Shown in pieces: positions 45,323-53,686 of a stretch of 64,000 nucleotides of DNA (positions within the stretch are counted from its first letter, which is position 1; every line of letters starts with the position of its first letter). This DNA is from Mesorhizobium sp. B2-7-2 (lineage in GTDB: Bacteria > Pseudomonadota > Alphaproteobacteria > Rhizobiales > Rhizobiaceae): NCBI RefSeq assembly GCF_006440775.1, contig NZ_VFTZ01000024.1, positions 26,940-90,939 of the forward strand. The letters run 5' to 3'. The position numbers and the translations under genes are program-made. Under the pieces are notes generated by a model, which saw nothing but the letters and a program-made list of their open reading frames with translations, had not been told where the DNA came from and ran no database searches.

Positions 45323-45381
45323 GGCGCCCGGACTATCATTTGCCATCGCCGAGCCGTCTCGCGCCTTATGGAATCTCTCAC

Positions 45382-46125
45382 ATGACCCTCGACCTTTCAG
45401 GCCGCGTGGCGGTCGTAACCGGCGCCTCGCGCGGCATCGGCTATTTCATCGCCAGTGAGCTGGCGGCAGCAGGCGCGCATGTGATCGCGGTGGCGCGCAC
45501 GGTCGGCGGGCTGGAAGAGCTGGACGACCAGATAAAGGCCGACGGCCGCGGCCAGGCGACGCTGGTGCCGCTCGATCTTGCCGACATGGCCGGCATCGAC
45601 CGGCTGGGTGGCGCGATCCACGAGCGCTGGGGCAAGCTCGATGTCCTGGTCGCCAATGCCGGCGTGCTCGGCGTCATCTCGCCGATCGGCCATGTCGAGG
45701 CCAAGACCTTCGAGAAGGTGATGACCATCAACGTGACGGCGACCTGGCGGCTGATCCGCTCGGTCGATCCGCTGCTCAGGCTCTCCGACGCCGGCCGCGC
45801 CATCATTCTCACCTCCAACGCCGCGCATTCGGCGCGCGCCTTCTGGGCGCCCTATGCGGCCTCGAAAGCGGCGGTCGAAACGATGATGCGGTCCTGGGCG
45901 CATGAAACCGAGAGCCTGCCGCTGAGGGTGAACGCTGCCGATCCGGGCGCGACCCGCACCGCAATGCGCGCCCAGGCCATGCCCGGCGAAGACCCGGAGA
46001 CGCTGCCGCATCCGTCCGAGATCGCCAGGTGCATCGTGCCCCTGGCAAGCCCGGAACTGAAGGAAACCGGCCTGATCTTCCAGGCCAAGCACAACCGCTT
46101 CGTCGCCTACCGGCAGCCGGAATAA
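45382..46125 (+). CDS. Short-chain dehydrogenase/reductase
   Basis: 247 residues from the ATG at 45382. TGASRGIGYFIA (cofactor), NAGVLG and YAASKAAVETM (catalytic Tyr/Lys) define a classical SDR. It follows purF by 59 bases in the same direction, a neighbour pair frequent in rhizobia, but its substrate is not known. The catalytic Ser is likely in ILTSNAAHS. Confidence 0.93.
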   Translation: MTLDLSGRVAVVTGASRGIGYFIASELAAAGAHVIAVARTVGGLEELDDQIKADGRGQATLVPLDLADMAGIDRLGGAIHERWGKLDVLVANAGVLGVISPIGHVEAKTFEKVMTINVTATWRLIRSVDPLLRLSDAGRAIILTSNAAHSARAFWAPYAASKAAVETMMRSWAHETESLPLRVNAADPGATRTAMRAQAMPGEDPETLPHPSEIARCIVPLASPELKETGLIFQAKHNRFVAYRQPE

Positions 46126-46270
46126 GACCTGGGTGCCTGACGCGTGGCGCCCCTCTATTCACGGGTCTGTGAACGGAGCGGTGAAACCGTGTGCCGCCTC
46201 GCTGCTTTCGTTGCTTCATCGGAGTTGCTAGGATCGGCCCGACTCCGACATTTCAAAGCGAGGAATTCCC

Positions 46271-46495
46271 ATGGCTGCTACTCCCAGCGTAGCGTTGGTC
46301 TGGTATCTGGTGATCGCCGGCCCGCAGGGCGGCATGGTGGTGCTGCCCAGCACCTTCGACACCCGCGAACAATGCACCAACGCCGTCACCGAATATCAGA
46401 AGCAGCCGACCCCCCAGGGCTGGGCCGTGCAATGCGTGCCGAGCGCCTCGCCCTTTACCGATGAAGGGGACGCGGAAACGCCCTCGGCGCAGTAG
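46271..46495 (+). CDS. Small hypothetical protein
   Basis: 74 residues with a GAGGAA ribosome site six bases before the ATG. A short hydrophobic N-terminus (SVALVWYLVIAG) precedes two cysteines (residues about 34 and 55), which could form a disulfide if the protein is exported. The C-terminus is acidic. I do not recognise it. The ribosome site and position between two larger genes support it being real. Confidence 0.65.
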   Translation: MAATPSVALVWYLVIAGPQGGMVVLPSTFDTREQCTNAVTEYQKQPTPQGWAVQCVPSASPFTDEGDAETPSAQ

Positions 46496-46504
46496 CGCCG
46501 ACTT

Positions 46505-46660
46505 ATCTCCCCACTCGAGGGGGAGATGGCCGCGAAGCGGTCAGAGGGGGCTCCTCGCATGGAGCGCCGACCTCTTTCTGACGACGGACAACGCCGGCGC
46601 TCTACCTGAGACGACCCCCTCTGTCGCCTTCGGCGACATCTCCCCCTCAAGGGGGGAGAT
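46505..46660. repeat. Palindromic repeat (family 2) at the osmC 3' end
   Basis: Inverted arms at about 46505-46551 and 46613-46660, with inner stems GTCGCCTTCGGCGAC and CTCCCCCTCAAGGGGGGAG. It lies between the convergent small gene and the OsmC gene, and its right boundary includes the first base of the OsmC stop codon. Confidence 0.8.
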
Positions 46661-47163
46661 CAGCTTGCGCTCACGCTCAACGCCGGCTTGTTGTTGATCG
46701 TCTGGAACACCACGCAGTAGCGCTCGGTGAGTTTTATGAGCGAATCGATGCGCTCCTGCGGCTCGTCGGTGTCGAGATCGAATTTCAGCCTTATCTCGCG
46801 GAAGCCGACCGGCGCGTCGCGGGCGACGCCGAGCGTGCCGCGAAAATCGAGGTCGCCCTCGGCCTCGACCGTAGCGTTGCCGAGCTTGAACTCCAAGGCG
46901 GTCGCCACCGCTTTCAGCGTCACGCCGGCGCAGGCGACCAGCGCCTCCAGCAGCATGTCTCCCGAGCACAGCTCGAGGCCCGAGCCGCCGGTGGCCGGAT
47001 GAAGCCCGGCGACAGCAAGCGCTCTGCCCGTCTCCACCTTGCAGGCGATCGACTGGTCGTCGAGCGTGCCGCGCGCCTTGAGCGTGATCAGCGCTCGCGC
47101 GGCGTCCTCGCGATAGGCGTCCTTCAACGGGGCCTGCATGGCCTTGAGCGCGGTTGCGTCCAT
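46660..47163 (-). CDS. OsmC family protein
   Basis: 167 residues. The two redox cysteines lie in LEALVACAGVTL and ERYCVVFQTI, the usual OsmC arrangement of a Cys at the end of the first long helix and a second in an E-R-Y-C turn. OsmC/Ohr proteins are thiol peroxidases or relatives that reduce organic hydroperoxides; this member is outside the Ohr branch by length and motif. The stop codon touches a palindromic repeat. Confidence 0.88.
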   Translation of the reverse strand: MDATALKAMQAPLKDAYREDAARALITLKARGTLDDQSIACKVETGRALAVAGLHPATGGSGLELCSGDMLLEALVACAGVTLKAVATALEFKLGNATVEAEGDLDFRGTLGVARDAPVGFREIRLKFDLDTDEPQERIDSLIKLTERYCVVFQTINNKPALSVSAS

Positions 47164-47484
47164 TGTGTTGTCCTTCCAATCGGTCTTTGATGCCTTGATA
47201 GCACTGATATGCCGGCGGGACAGCGCCCCCCCTCTATCCTGCCGGACATCTCCCCCTCTTGGGGAGAGATTGGCAGCTTCTCCGGCGGCGCCCTTTCTGC
47301 AGCGCGTGGGAGATTAGCGAGCGTGGGAGAATGACGAAGGCCGACGCGACATCTGATCTCCCCCCTTGAGGGGGAGATGCCCGGCAGGGCAGAGGGGGGC
47401 GCGAAGGATCGCAACGTTTGCGATTGTTGTTTTGACTTCACACTCCCAGGCCATACCTATTCCGAGACCATTTCCGGAGCCCAC
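47164..47484. repeat. Divergent osmC/carboxypeptidase spacer with palindromic repeat (family 2)
   Basis: Of these 321 bases, about 47220-47405 is an inverted pair: GACAGCG.CCCCCCTCT.TCCTGCCGGACATCTCCCCCTC on the left and GAGGGGGAGATGCCCGGCAGGGCAGAGGGGGGCG on the right. The remaining flanks must hold both promoters; I see no clear -35/-10. Confidence 0.8.
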
Positions 47485-48981
47485 ATGCGATCCAAGCTCG
47501 TCTCCCTCGTCCTGCTGGCGCTCGCCGCCTTCGCTCAGCCCACCTTCGCCGAAGCACCCGAGCGTCCAGCCCCGACCGGCGGCGTGCTGTCGCTGTTGCC
47601 GCCACCGCAGGTGACAGAGCATTCGATCACGCTCGGCGGGCGCAAGCTGGATTACCAGGCCAAGGCCGGCACGCTGTCTCTCCTATCCGGCAAGGGCGAG
47701 GTGACGGCCGAGATCTTCTATGTCGCCTACTCGCAGCAATCGCCCGCCCCTGCGAAAGAGCGGCCGATCACCTTCGTCTTCAATGGCGGGCCCGGTGCTG
47801 CATCGGCTTACCTGCATATCGGCGCGATCGGGCCGCGCATCGTCGAGACCGCCGCCGACGGCGAGTTCCTGCGGCCGCCGCAAAAGCTCATTGACAACCC
47901 CGACAGCTGGCTCGACATGAGCGATCTCGTCTTCGTCGATCCGGTCGGCACCGGTTACAGCCGCGAGGCGCCTGGGCACGAGCCGAAGGAATTCTGGAGC
48001 GTCGATGCCGACGCCAGCTCGGTCGGCGCCTTCATCCGCCTTTATCTGGCGCAGAACGGCCGCACCGGATCGCCGCTGTTCCTCGCCGGCGAGAGCTATG
48101 GCGGCTTTCGCGCCGCGCTGCTTGCCCGCACGCTGCAGGAGGATGTCGGCCTCAGCCCCAGCGGCATCGTGCTGATCTCGCCGGCGCTGGAATTCATGCT
48201 GGTGCGGCCCGACCAGTTCGACCAGCTGCACTGGGCGCTGGAGCTGCCTTCGCTGGCGGCAACGCGGCTGAAGGGCGACGGCGTGAGCGGCGACGCGTTG
48301 CGCGACAGGCTGGCCGAGGTCGAGCATTACGCGCTCGGCGATTACCTGACGGCGCTGAACAGCGGGCTGGAGCAAGGCGGCAAGCTCGCCAGCGGGCGCG
48401 TCTCGGAGATCACCGGCCTGCCGCTGGAGCTCGTCCAGCGCAATTTCGCCCGCATCCCCATCGGGCTTTTCGCCAAGGAATTCCAGCGCGCCACCGGCAA
48501 GGTGCTCAGCCCCTACGACGCCACCATCGGCACCGCCGACATCGCACCGCAAAGCGCCCGTGAGGCCGGCCCCGATCCCGTGCTCGACCGCAGCGTTCCG
48601 GTGCTGACATCCGCCTTCGTCGCCTATGCGCGAAACGAGCTCAACTACCGCACCGATGTCAGCTACCGGCTGCTCAATGGCGAGGTCAGCCGCAGCTGGG
48701 ATTACGGCACATCGGGCCAGGGCTATGCCGGCGTGATGAACGACCTGCAGCGGGCGCGCTCGCTCAACCCGGCGCTCGGCGTCGTCATCGTCAACGGCTA
48801 TACCGACCTCGTCACGCCCTATCTCGCCTCGCGCTATCTGGTGAACCAGCTTCCTTCGCTATCAGACGCCAAGCCGATCCGGCTCGACGTCGTCGAGGGC
48901 GGCCACATGATGTATCTGCGGCCCGATGGCCGACGCGCGCTGAAGGATGCGGCATCCGAGCTTTACCAGGCGACACAGTAG
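47485..48981 (+). CDS. S10 family serine carboxypeptidase
   Basis: 498 residues from the ATG at 47485. A signal peptide (to about AFA-QPTFAEA) sends it to the periplasm. FNGGPGAAS (99-107) forms the oxyanion region, GESYGG carries the nucleophile Ser204, NGYTDLVTPY the catalytic Asp, and EGGHMMY the catalytic His. Serine carboxypeptidases of this type, more familiar in fungi and plants, occur in some alphaproteobacteria and remove C-terminal residues at acid pH. Natural substrate unknown. Confidence 0.9.
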   Translation: MRSKLVSLVLLALAAFAQPTFAEAPERPAPTGGVLSLLPPPQVTEHSITLGGRKLDYQAKAGTLSLLSGKGEVTAEIFYVAYSQQSPAPAKERPITFVFNGGPGAASAYLHIGAIGPRIVETAADGEFLRPPQKLIDNPDSWLDMSDLVFVDPVGTGYSREAPGHEPKEFWSVDADASSVGAFIRLYLAQNGRTGSPLFLAGESYGGFRAALLARTLQEDVGLSPSGIVLISPALEFMLVRPDQFDQLHWALELPSLAATRLKGDGVSGDALRDRLAEVEHYALGDYLTALNSGLEQGGKLASGRVSEITGLPLELVQRNFARIPIGLFAKEFQRATGKVLSPYDATIGTADIAPQSAREAGPDPVLDRSVPVLTSAFVAYARNELNYRTDVSYRLLNGEVSRSWDYGTSGQGYAGVMNDLQRARSLNPALGVVIVNGYTDLVTPYLASRYLVNQLPSLSDAKPIRLDVVEGGHMMYLRPDGRRALKDAASELYQATQ

Positions 48982-49122
48982 GAGTTCCGACCGGTTCAAG
49001 CGAAAGACCTGCGCCAACGCAAGCGCCGCGCTGGAGCAGCGCCGTGCAAGCTTTCGCCCCTATAGCTTGAGCAACGGTCCCGGCTGGGGCGGAACCGCCT
49101 CACGCGAACACGCTGAGCCCAC

Positions 49123-50016
49123 ATGGCCGATGTCGTCATCCTGGAAAGCCGCGAAAGGGTGCTGGCCGGCATCCTGTTCACGGCCGCCGCCTATTTCCTG
49201 TTTTCGGCGCAGGATGCCTCGATCAAGCTTCTGGTCGTCGGCATGACGGTCTGGCAGATCATGTTCGTCCGCTCGATCACCGTGCTCCTCGCCTGCGGCG
49301 CGATCGGCGGCAGGCGGCTGTTCGCCGATACGATGGATTCGCCGATCGTCAAGCCGATGCTGGTGCGCGGCGCCTTCACGCTCGCCGCCTGGCTTTGCTA
49401 CTACAACGCCGCGCGCTCGCTGCAGCTTGCAGAGCTCACCACCATCTATTACGCCGCGCCGATCATCGTTACTGTGCTGTCCGTGCTGATCCTGGGCGAG
49501 ACGGTGCCGCTGCTGCGCTGGATCGCGGTGTTCATCGGCTTCGCCGGCGTCTTCATCGCCTGCGATCCGACCCGACTCGGCCTCTCCGTGCCGGTGCTCC
49601 TGGTGCTGGCAGCGGCCGTCCTTTGGGGGATCGCCGTGGTGCTGCTACGCAAGATCGCCATGCAGGAGCGCACAACGATCCAACTCGTGCTCAACAATTT
49701 CTATTTCATGCTCTTTTCGGCCGTCCCGGCCCTGATCTGGTGGCATATGCCCGACGGAACGCAGTTCCTCTTGCTCGTCAGCGTCGGCGCGCTCGGCGGC
49801 GTGGCGCAATACATGCTGTTCGAGGGCATGAAACGCGCGCCGGTGTCGATCATGGCACCGTTCGAATACACCTCGCTGGTCTGGGCCTTCGCGCTGGGCT
49901 ACGCCATCTGGGGCGACCTGCCGCGCATGGAAGTTTTCATGGGCGCGGCGCTGATCGTCGGCGCCGGCCTGCTCATCGTCGGCAACGAGCATTTCCGCAA
50001 ACGGGAGCAGGCCTGA
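49123..50016 (+). CDS. DMT-family (EamA) transporter
   Basis: 297 residues in ten predicted membrane helices arranged as two EamA repeats (about 15-135 and 150-285), with WQIMFVRSITVLL and MAPFEYTSLVWAFALGYAIWGD as repeat-specific blocks. Such proteins usually export metabolites. It is followed 40 bases later by a second EamA transporter, so the two may form one operon or arose by duplication. Confidence 0.88.
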   Translation: MADVVILESRERVLAGILFTAAAYFLFSAQDASIKLLVVGMTVWQIMFVRSITVLLACGAIGGRRLFADTMDSPIVKPMLVRGAFTLAAWLCYYNAARSLQLAELTTIYYAAPIIVTVLSVLILGETVPLLRWIAVFIGFAGVFIACDPTRLGLSVPVLLVLAAAVLWGIAVVLLRKIAMQERTTIQLVLNNFYFMLFSAVPALIWWHMPDGTQFLLLVSVGALGGVAQYMLFEGMKRAPVSIMAPFEYTSLVWAFALGYAIWGDLPRMEVFMGAALIVGAGLLIVGNEHFRKREQA

Positions 50017-50056
50017 TGACAGAAGGCTGTCAGCAAGAACTGGGTAGGCTGGCATC

Positions 50057-50974
50057 ATGACGGACACGCTCGACATGCCGGAAAAGCTTGCGCCTGCCGC
50101 GGCCGACGTGGCGGCCGAGCGCACGCTCGGCATCATCCTGGTGTCGGCATCGGCCATCGCCTTCGCGCTCACCGGCGTGTTGACCAAGTCGATCCATGCC
50201 GATCCGCTTACCATCACCTGCTGGCGCGGTTTTTTCGGCTCGATCCTGATCAGCTTCTACGTGCTGTGGCGCCGGCGCCGCTCGGGCGGGCGCGAAAGCC
50301 TGAAACTCGGCTGGCGCGGCTGGCTGCTTGCGATTGAGGGCGCCGCCGCCAGCATCGCCTTCATCTCGGCCTTCAAATTCACCTATGTCGCCAATGTCGC
50401 GGTCATCTACGCCACTTCGCCCTTCATCGCGGCACTGCTCGCCTTCCTTCTGGTGCGGGAAAAATTCCGGCTGCAGACAATGGTTGCGGCGGCCGTATCG
50501 CTTTGCGGCGTCGCCATCATGGTGGGCGCCGGCCTCGGCAACGGGCACCTGTTCGGCGACGCCCTGGCGCTGCTGATGACCGCCGGCAGCGCGCTCTACA
50601 TGATCATGGTGCGCGCTTTTCGCGACTCGCCGGTCGTCTGGGCGGGCGCTGTCTCGGCCTTCCTGCTTTTCGTGCTCGGCTGGTTCGTCACCGATCCGCT
50701 GGCCGTGTCCGCCCGCGACGTGGTGCTGCTTGCCACATTCGGCTGCTCCTTCGCGCTCGCCTCGATCCTGTGGACGGAAGGCTCGCGGCTGATCCCGTCG
50801 GCGGAAGCCGGACTGCTCGGTTCCGCCGAGGTGCCGTTCGCCATCCTGTTTGCGCTGCTGTTCCTCGGCGAGATCCCACCGGTGGCCAGCGTCATCGGCG
50901 GCGCCATCGTGCTTTGCGCGGTCTTTGCGCATGCCGGACGCGACTGGCTGAGGGCGAAATCGGCGGCCTCGTAA
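50057..50974 (+). CDS. DMT-family (EamA) transporter
   Basis: 305 residues, ten membrane helices in two EamA repeats, with LTITCWRGFFGSIL in the first and SAEAGLLGSAEVPFAILFALLFLGE in the second. An acidic leader of about 25 residues precedes the first helix. Sequence identity to its upstream neighbour looks low despite the shared fold, so ancient paralogy is more likely than recent duplication. The substrate is unknown. Confidence 0.88.
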   Translation: MTDTLDMPEKLAPAAADVAAERTLGIILVSASAIAFALTGVLTKSIHADPLTITCWRGFFGSILISFYVLWRRRRSGGRESLKLGWRGWLLAIEGAAASIAFISAFKFTYVANVAVIYATSPFIAALLAFLLVREKFRLQTMVAAAVSLCGVAIMVGAGLGNGHLFGDALALLMTAGSALYMIMVRAFRDSPVVWAGAVSAFLLFVLGWFVTDPLAVSARDVVLLATFGCSFALASILWTEGSRLIPSAEAGLLGSAEVPFAILFALLFLGEIPPVASVIGGAIVLCAVFAHAGRDWLRAKSAAS

Positions 50975-51075
50975 AAATATTTCGCCGGTCACGGAACCAT
51001 CATTCGCGTGGAGCATTATTGGATCGACGGGTCACCCCCCAAGTCCCCCCAAACCCCTCGACCCGTCCGACTAGA

Positions 51076-51109
51076 AGCCGACCCTCAAAAAGGTCGGCTT
51101 TTTCTTTTG
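51076..51109 (+). terminator. Intrinsic terminator after the second EamA gene
   Basis: AGCCGACC (51076-51083) pairs with GGTCGGCT (51092-51099); a T-rich run TTTTTCTTTT follows. It ends rightward transcription before the convergent LysR gene. A weaker 8-bp stem (51026-51067) lies upstream. Confidence 0.85.
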
Positions 51110-51119
51110 GCGACCGGCC

Positions 51120-51974
51120 TCAGGACGGAAGGGCCAACCCGCCAGCAAGCAGCTCCGCCAGGTCCCGCGCGGGACGCGCGGCTTCGCGGCCGAGCCGGAT
51201 GGCGAAATCGGCCATCGGCAGCGGCGGGAGGTCGAAATCGGCAGATGCCTCGACGATTCCGGAATGGGCGAAGCGCCGGGTGCGCGGCGTCAGCGCGATG
51301 CCGGCATTGACCGCGGCGCGCAGGCCGGCAAGGCTGGCGCTGCCGGCGGCGATGCGATAGCGGCGGCCGGCGGCGTCGAGCGCGTTGAGCGCCGCCTCCC
51401 TGAAGCCGCAATAGGGATCGAGCAGGGCCAGCGGCACCACCTCCTGCCGCGCCGCCAGGCCTTTTTCCGAGCAGAGCCACAGCATCGGCTCGCTGATCAC
51501 AGCCGCTTCATCCGGCGACGGGGCATGGCGCATGGCGATCGCGAGGTCGAGCTGGCCCGCCTGCAGCGCTGACCCAAGCTCCAGGGAGCGACCGACGCGG
51601 AGCTCGACCCTGACGCGCGGATGGCTGGCGGCGAAGGCCCGGAGCAGGTCCGGCAGACCCTGATCGGCGAAATCCTGCGTCGTGCCGATGGCGATGCGGC
51701 CGCCGGCGCGCGCGCCTTTCAGCGCCAGCCACGCCTCGGTGTGGACGGCAAGAATGCGCCGTGCATGGCCGACAAGGTCCTCGCCGGCCGGGGTCAACCC
51801 GCGTCCCCTGCCCTGCGGGGTGAGCAATTGCTCGCCGACGATCTCTTCCAGCCGCTGCATCTGCGCGGTCACCGCCGACGGCGTGCGGCCGACGGTAGAT
51901 GCGGCCCTGGCGAGCGAGCCGCCATCGACAAAGGCGAGAAAGGTCTTCAGAAGATCCGGATCGAGCGTTTCCAT
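51120..51974 (-). CDS. LysR family transcriptional regulator
   Basis: 284 residues. The N-terminal helix-turn-helix (LLKTFLAFVDGGSLARAASTVGRTPSAVTAQMQRLEE) and a type-2 periplasmic-fold effector domain (GRIAIGTTQDFADQGLPDLLRAFAASHP ...) are standard. It diverges from a tautomerase-like gene, which it probably controls. A palindrome TTCGATGATATCGAA sits just upstream of its start and is a candidate binding site. Confidence 0.93.
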   Translation of the reverse strand: METLDPDLLKTFLAFVDGGSLARAASTVGRTPSAVTAQMQRLEEIVGEQLLTPQGRGRGLTPAGEDLVGHARRILAVHTEAWLALKGARAGGRIAIGTTQDFADQGLPDLLRAFAASHPRVRVELRVGRSLELGSALQAGQLDLAIAMRHAPSPDEAAVISEPMLWLCSEKGLAARQEVVPLALLDPYCGFREAALNALDAAGRRYRIAAGSASLAGLRAAVNAGIALTPRTRRFAHSGIVEASADFDLPPLPMADFAIRLGREAARPARDLAELLAGGLALPS

Positions 51975-51976
51975 AC

Positions 51977-51991
51977 TTCGATGATATCGAA
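51977..51991. promoter_or_regulatory. Candidate LysR box
   Basis: TTCGAT-GAT-ATCGAA is a perfect 6-bp-arm palindrome with T and A at its ends, as in LysR recognition sites. It lies in the AT-rich spacer between the divergent lysR and tautomerase genes, three bases upstream of lysR. Confidence 0.45.
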
Positions 51992-52085
51992 TGATTTATC
52001 AAAAACAATTCGATTTTATTGATGTAGGGATGAGCCCATATCTCTCCCATCGAGAGCGCGACGCGCGAAGCCAAAGGAGAGAAAA

Positions 52086-52493
52086 ATGCCGATCATCAAT
52101 ATCAGCGTCACCGGCAAGCCCGACGCCAAGCTGTCCGCGGCAATCGCCAAGGAGGCCACCGACACCACCGCGAAGCTGTTGCACAAGGATCCGACGATCA
52201 CTGCGGTCGCCGTCAACTACATCGAGCCGCAGCACTGGTTCGCCGGCGGCAAGTCGCTGGCCGGGCATGGGACCAGCACGTTCTGGCTGGATATCAAGGT
52301 GGTCGACGGCACCAACACCAAGCTCGAGCTCGAAGCCTACCTCAAGGCGATCTTCGAGGCTTTCGGCCGGCTTCTGGGCGGCGTGCATGAGGAAAGCTAC
52401 GCCTTCATGCATGAGGTGCCGGCGGCGGCCTATGGCTATGGCGGCAAGAGTCAGGAGTTCCGCTTCATCAGCGGGAGATTGAAGGCGGCGTAG
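52086..52493 (+). CDS. 4-oxalocrotonate tautomerase-like protein
   Basis: 135 residues. MPIINISVTGKPD places the catalytic Pro at position 2, exposed after Met removal. The first 60-70 residues are one tautomerase subunit fold; the rest (WLDIKVVDGTNT ... LGGVHEESYAFMHEVPAAAYGYGG) looks like a second, so it is a fused pair like MSAD/cis-CaaD relatives. A GGAGAG site precedes the ATG. Divergent from a LysR gene; substrate unknown. Confidence 0.85.
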   Translation: MPIINISVTGKPDAKLSAAIAKEATDTTAKLLHKDPTITAVAVNYIEPQHWFAGGKSLAGHGTSTFWLDIKVVDGTNTKLELEAYLKAIFEAFGRLLGGVHEESYAFMHEVPAAAYGYGGKSQEFRFISGRLKAA

Positions 52494-52527
52494 GGTGTTT
52501 CGCTCCGCCGCCTCTCTGGACGGTACG

Positions 52528-53034
52528 CTATCTCGTGGGAGGATGAAGCCTGGTATCCAGCGCAAAATCCTCCTGCAGGCGCGGCTTGTAGAGGCCGCTC
52601 GCGCGGCCGGGATCGAACACCAGGTTCCAGCTATGCTGGGACACGGCGCTCGGAATCAGAAATAAGGGGTGCTCCGCCAAGAGACCGTCGCCAAACTGTT
52701 GCTGCCCTGCGCTTGGAATGCCTGGCCGAAGCCAGTTTGCGTTTGGAATATCGCCGATTTCCACCACATGAATTTTCGAAGGATCGGAGATCTCGAATGC
52801 CGTCAGCACGTGGCGGACTGTATCAAGCGTCCGAAATCCTTTGTGTACGGCCACCTCGAGAATGGCGGTCGAGGGGTCAATGGATGCATAGACAGCCCTG
52901 ACGCCTTTGCTGTTCCACCTTCCCCCGAGCTTGAAGGCTCCCTCACCGCTGTCCCAGCTTGCCTGGAAGCGTTTGTGATCAAGTCTCCAGCCGAGGACAT
53001 CGCCCGTTCCGAGAGAACCCGGCAGAGGCGTCAC
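52528..53034 (-). CDS. RES-domain toxin
   Basis: 168 residues from a GTG at 53034 (GTGA overlap with the upstream antitoxin stop). The RES fold is recognised by WRLDHKRF near the start, GGRWNSKGVRAVYASIDPSTAILEVAVH, and the C-terminal SQHSWNLVFDP; the family is named for its conserved Arg-Glu-Ser. RES toxins degrade or ADP-ribosylate-related targets such as NAD or Prs. GC content is below that of neighbours. Confidence 0.87.
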   Translation of the reverse strand: MTPLPGSLGTGDVLGWRLDHKRFQASWDSGEGAFKLGGRWNSKGVRAVYASIDPSTAILEVAVHKGFRTLDTVRHVLTAFEISDPSKIHVVEIGDIPNANWLRPGIPSAGQQQFGDGLLAEHPLFLIPSAVSQHSWNLVFDPGRASGLYKPRLQEDFALDTRLHPPTR

Positions 53035-53516
53035 GCGTAGACACCGTAGTCGAGCCGTTCGAGGAATTCCTGTACAAGCATGGTACCCGCCGCCGTGGCC
53101 AAGAGATCGATGGGTCGCCGGTTGTCCAAGCCCATGGCAGGCTCAATCATCCATTTCTCGGCCGCTTCCTGGTTGCCGAAAACAGACGTGGCCTTGGTGA
53201 GAACCCTGGCGAAATTCCAGGTCCTTGAACCCTGCTCCCGATTGAGCGTCCGGGAGTGATCAGATTTGTGCCGCTGATATGTCCGCTCGCTCATGCCGAA
53301 TGCCGCCTCGAAGGCATCTGCTTCGATGACGGTCAATTGCCTGACGAGGCTTTCCAGAGCCTGGCTTGGAATTCCATGCAGGATCATTTCATGCGCCTCG
53401 AGCGGGCTGGATACCGAGGATCCAAGAACCTTCGGCCCGCCGAACAGGTCGATCAGCCGTTCGAACTCCGGCTCCATGTGTGGTGCTTCGGCAAACCCCG
53501 TCGGGAAACTGGCCAT
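53031..53516 (-). CDS. Xre/MbcA/ParS-family antitoxin (DUF2384)
   Basis: 161 residues. A central helical region with LVRQLTVIEADAFEAAFGMSERTYQRHKSD is the helix-turn-helix of Xre-MbcA-ParS antitoxins, and LDNRRPIDLLATAAGTMLVQEFLERLDYGVYA is the DUF2384 toxin-binding end with its DNRRPIDLL motif. It precedes and overlaps the RES toxin gene. An inverted repeat upstream (53531-53557) is a likely operator. Confidence 0.88.
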   Translation of the reverse strand: MASFPTGFAEAPHMEPEFERLIDLFGGPKVLGSSVSSPLEAHEMILHGIPSQALESLVRQLTVIEADAFEAAFGMSERTYQRHKSDHSRTLNREQGSRTWNFARVLTKATSVFGNQEAAEKWMIEPAMGLDNRRPIDLLATAAGTMLVQEFLERLDYGVYA

Positions 53517-53530
53517 CTTTGCCTCTCCGT

Positions 53531-53557
53531 CACGTGTCGGTTTACTTACGACATGTG
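53531..53557. promoter_or_regulatory. Probable RES/Xre operator
   Basis: CACGTGTCG (53531-53539) and CGACATGTG (53549-53557) are inverted with one mismatch and a nine-base spacer, 15 bases upstream of the antitoxin start. This fits an Xre-type autorepressor site. Confidence 0.5.
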
Positions 53558-53686
53558 TCAGAGTTTTTCAAGTGGAGATCGAGGCACTGCTTCAGTCCGC
53601 ATTGACCTTGCCCGCACTTCCGCTACCCTCTGCCACCGAAGCGGTCGCCAAGAGCCGCGTCCTGGAGGAGACTGGGAGAGAGCGGC

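Noticed and set aside
43850..45346. 498-codon minus-strand frame opposite purF
   Set aside because: Complement of a strongly conserved purF; low-complexity His/Asp/Arg composition.
49123..50974. The two EamA genes as a recent tandem duplication
   Set aside because: They share a fold but few identical stretches, so recent duplication is not supported.
50975..51070. C-rich stem-loop before the EamA terminator, considered as a tRNA or small RNA
   Set aside because: The 8-bp stem has a 26-base C-rich loop and no cloverleaf, T-arm or promoter; nothing beyond a weak hairpin can be supported.
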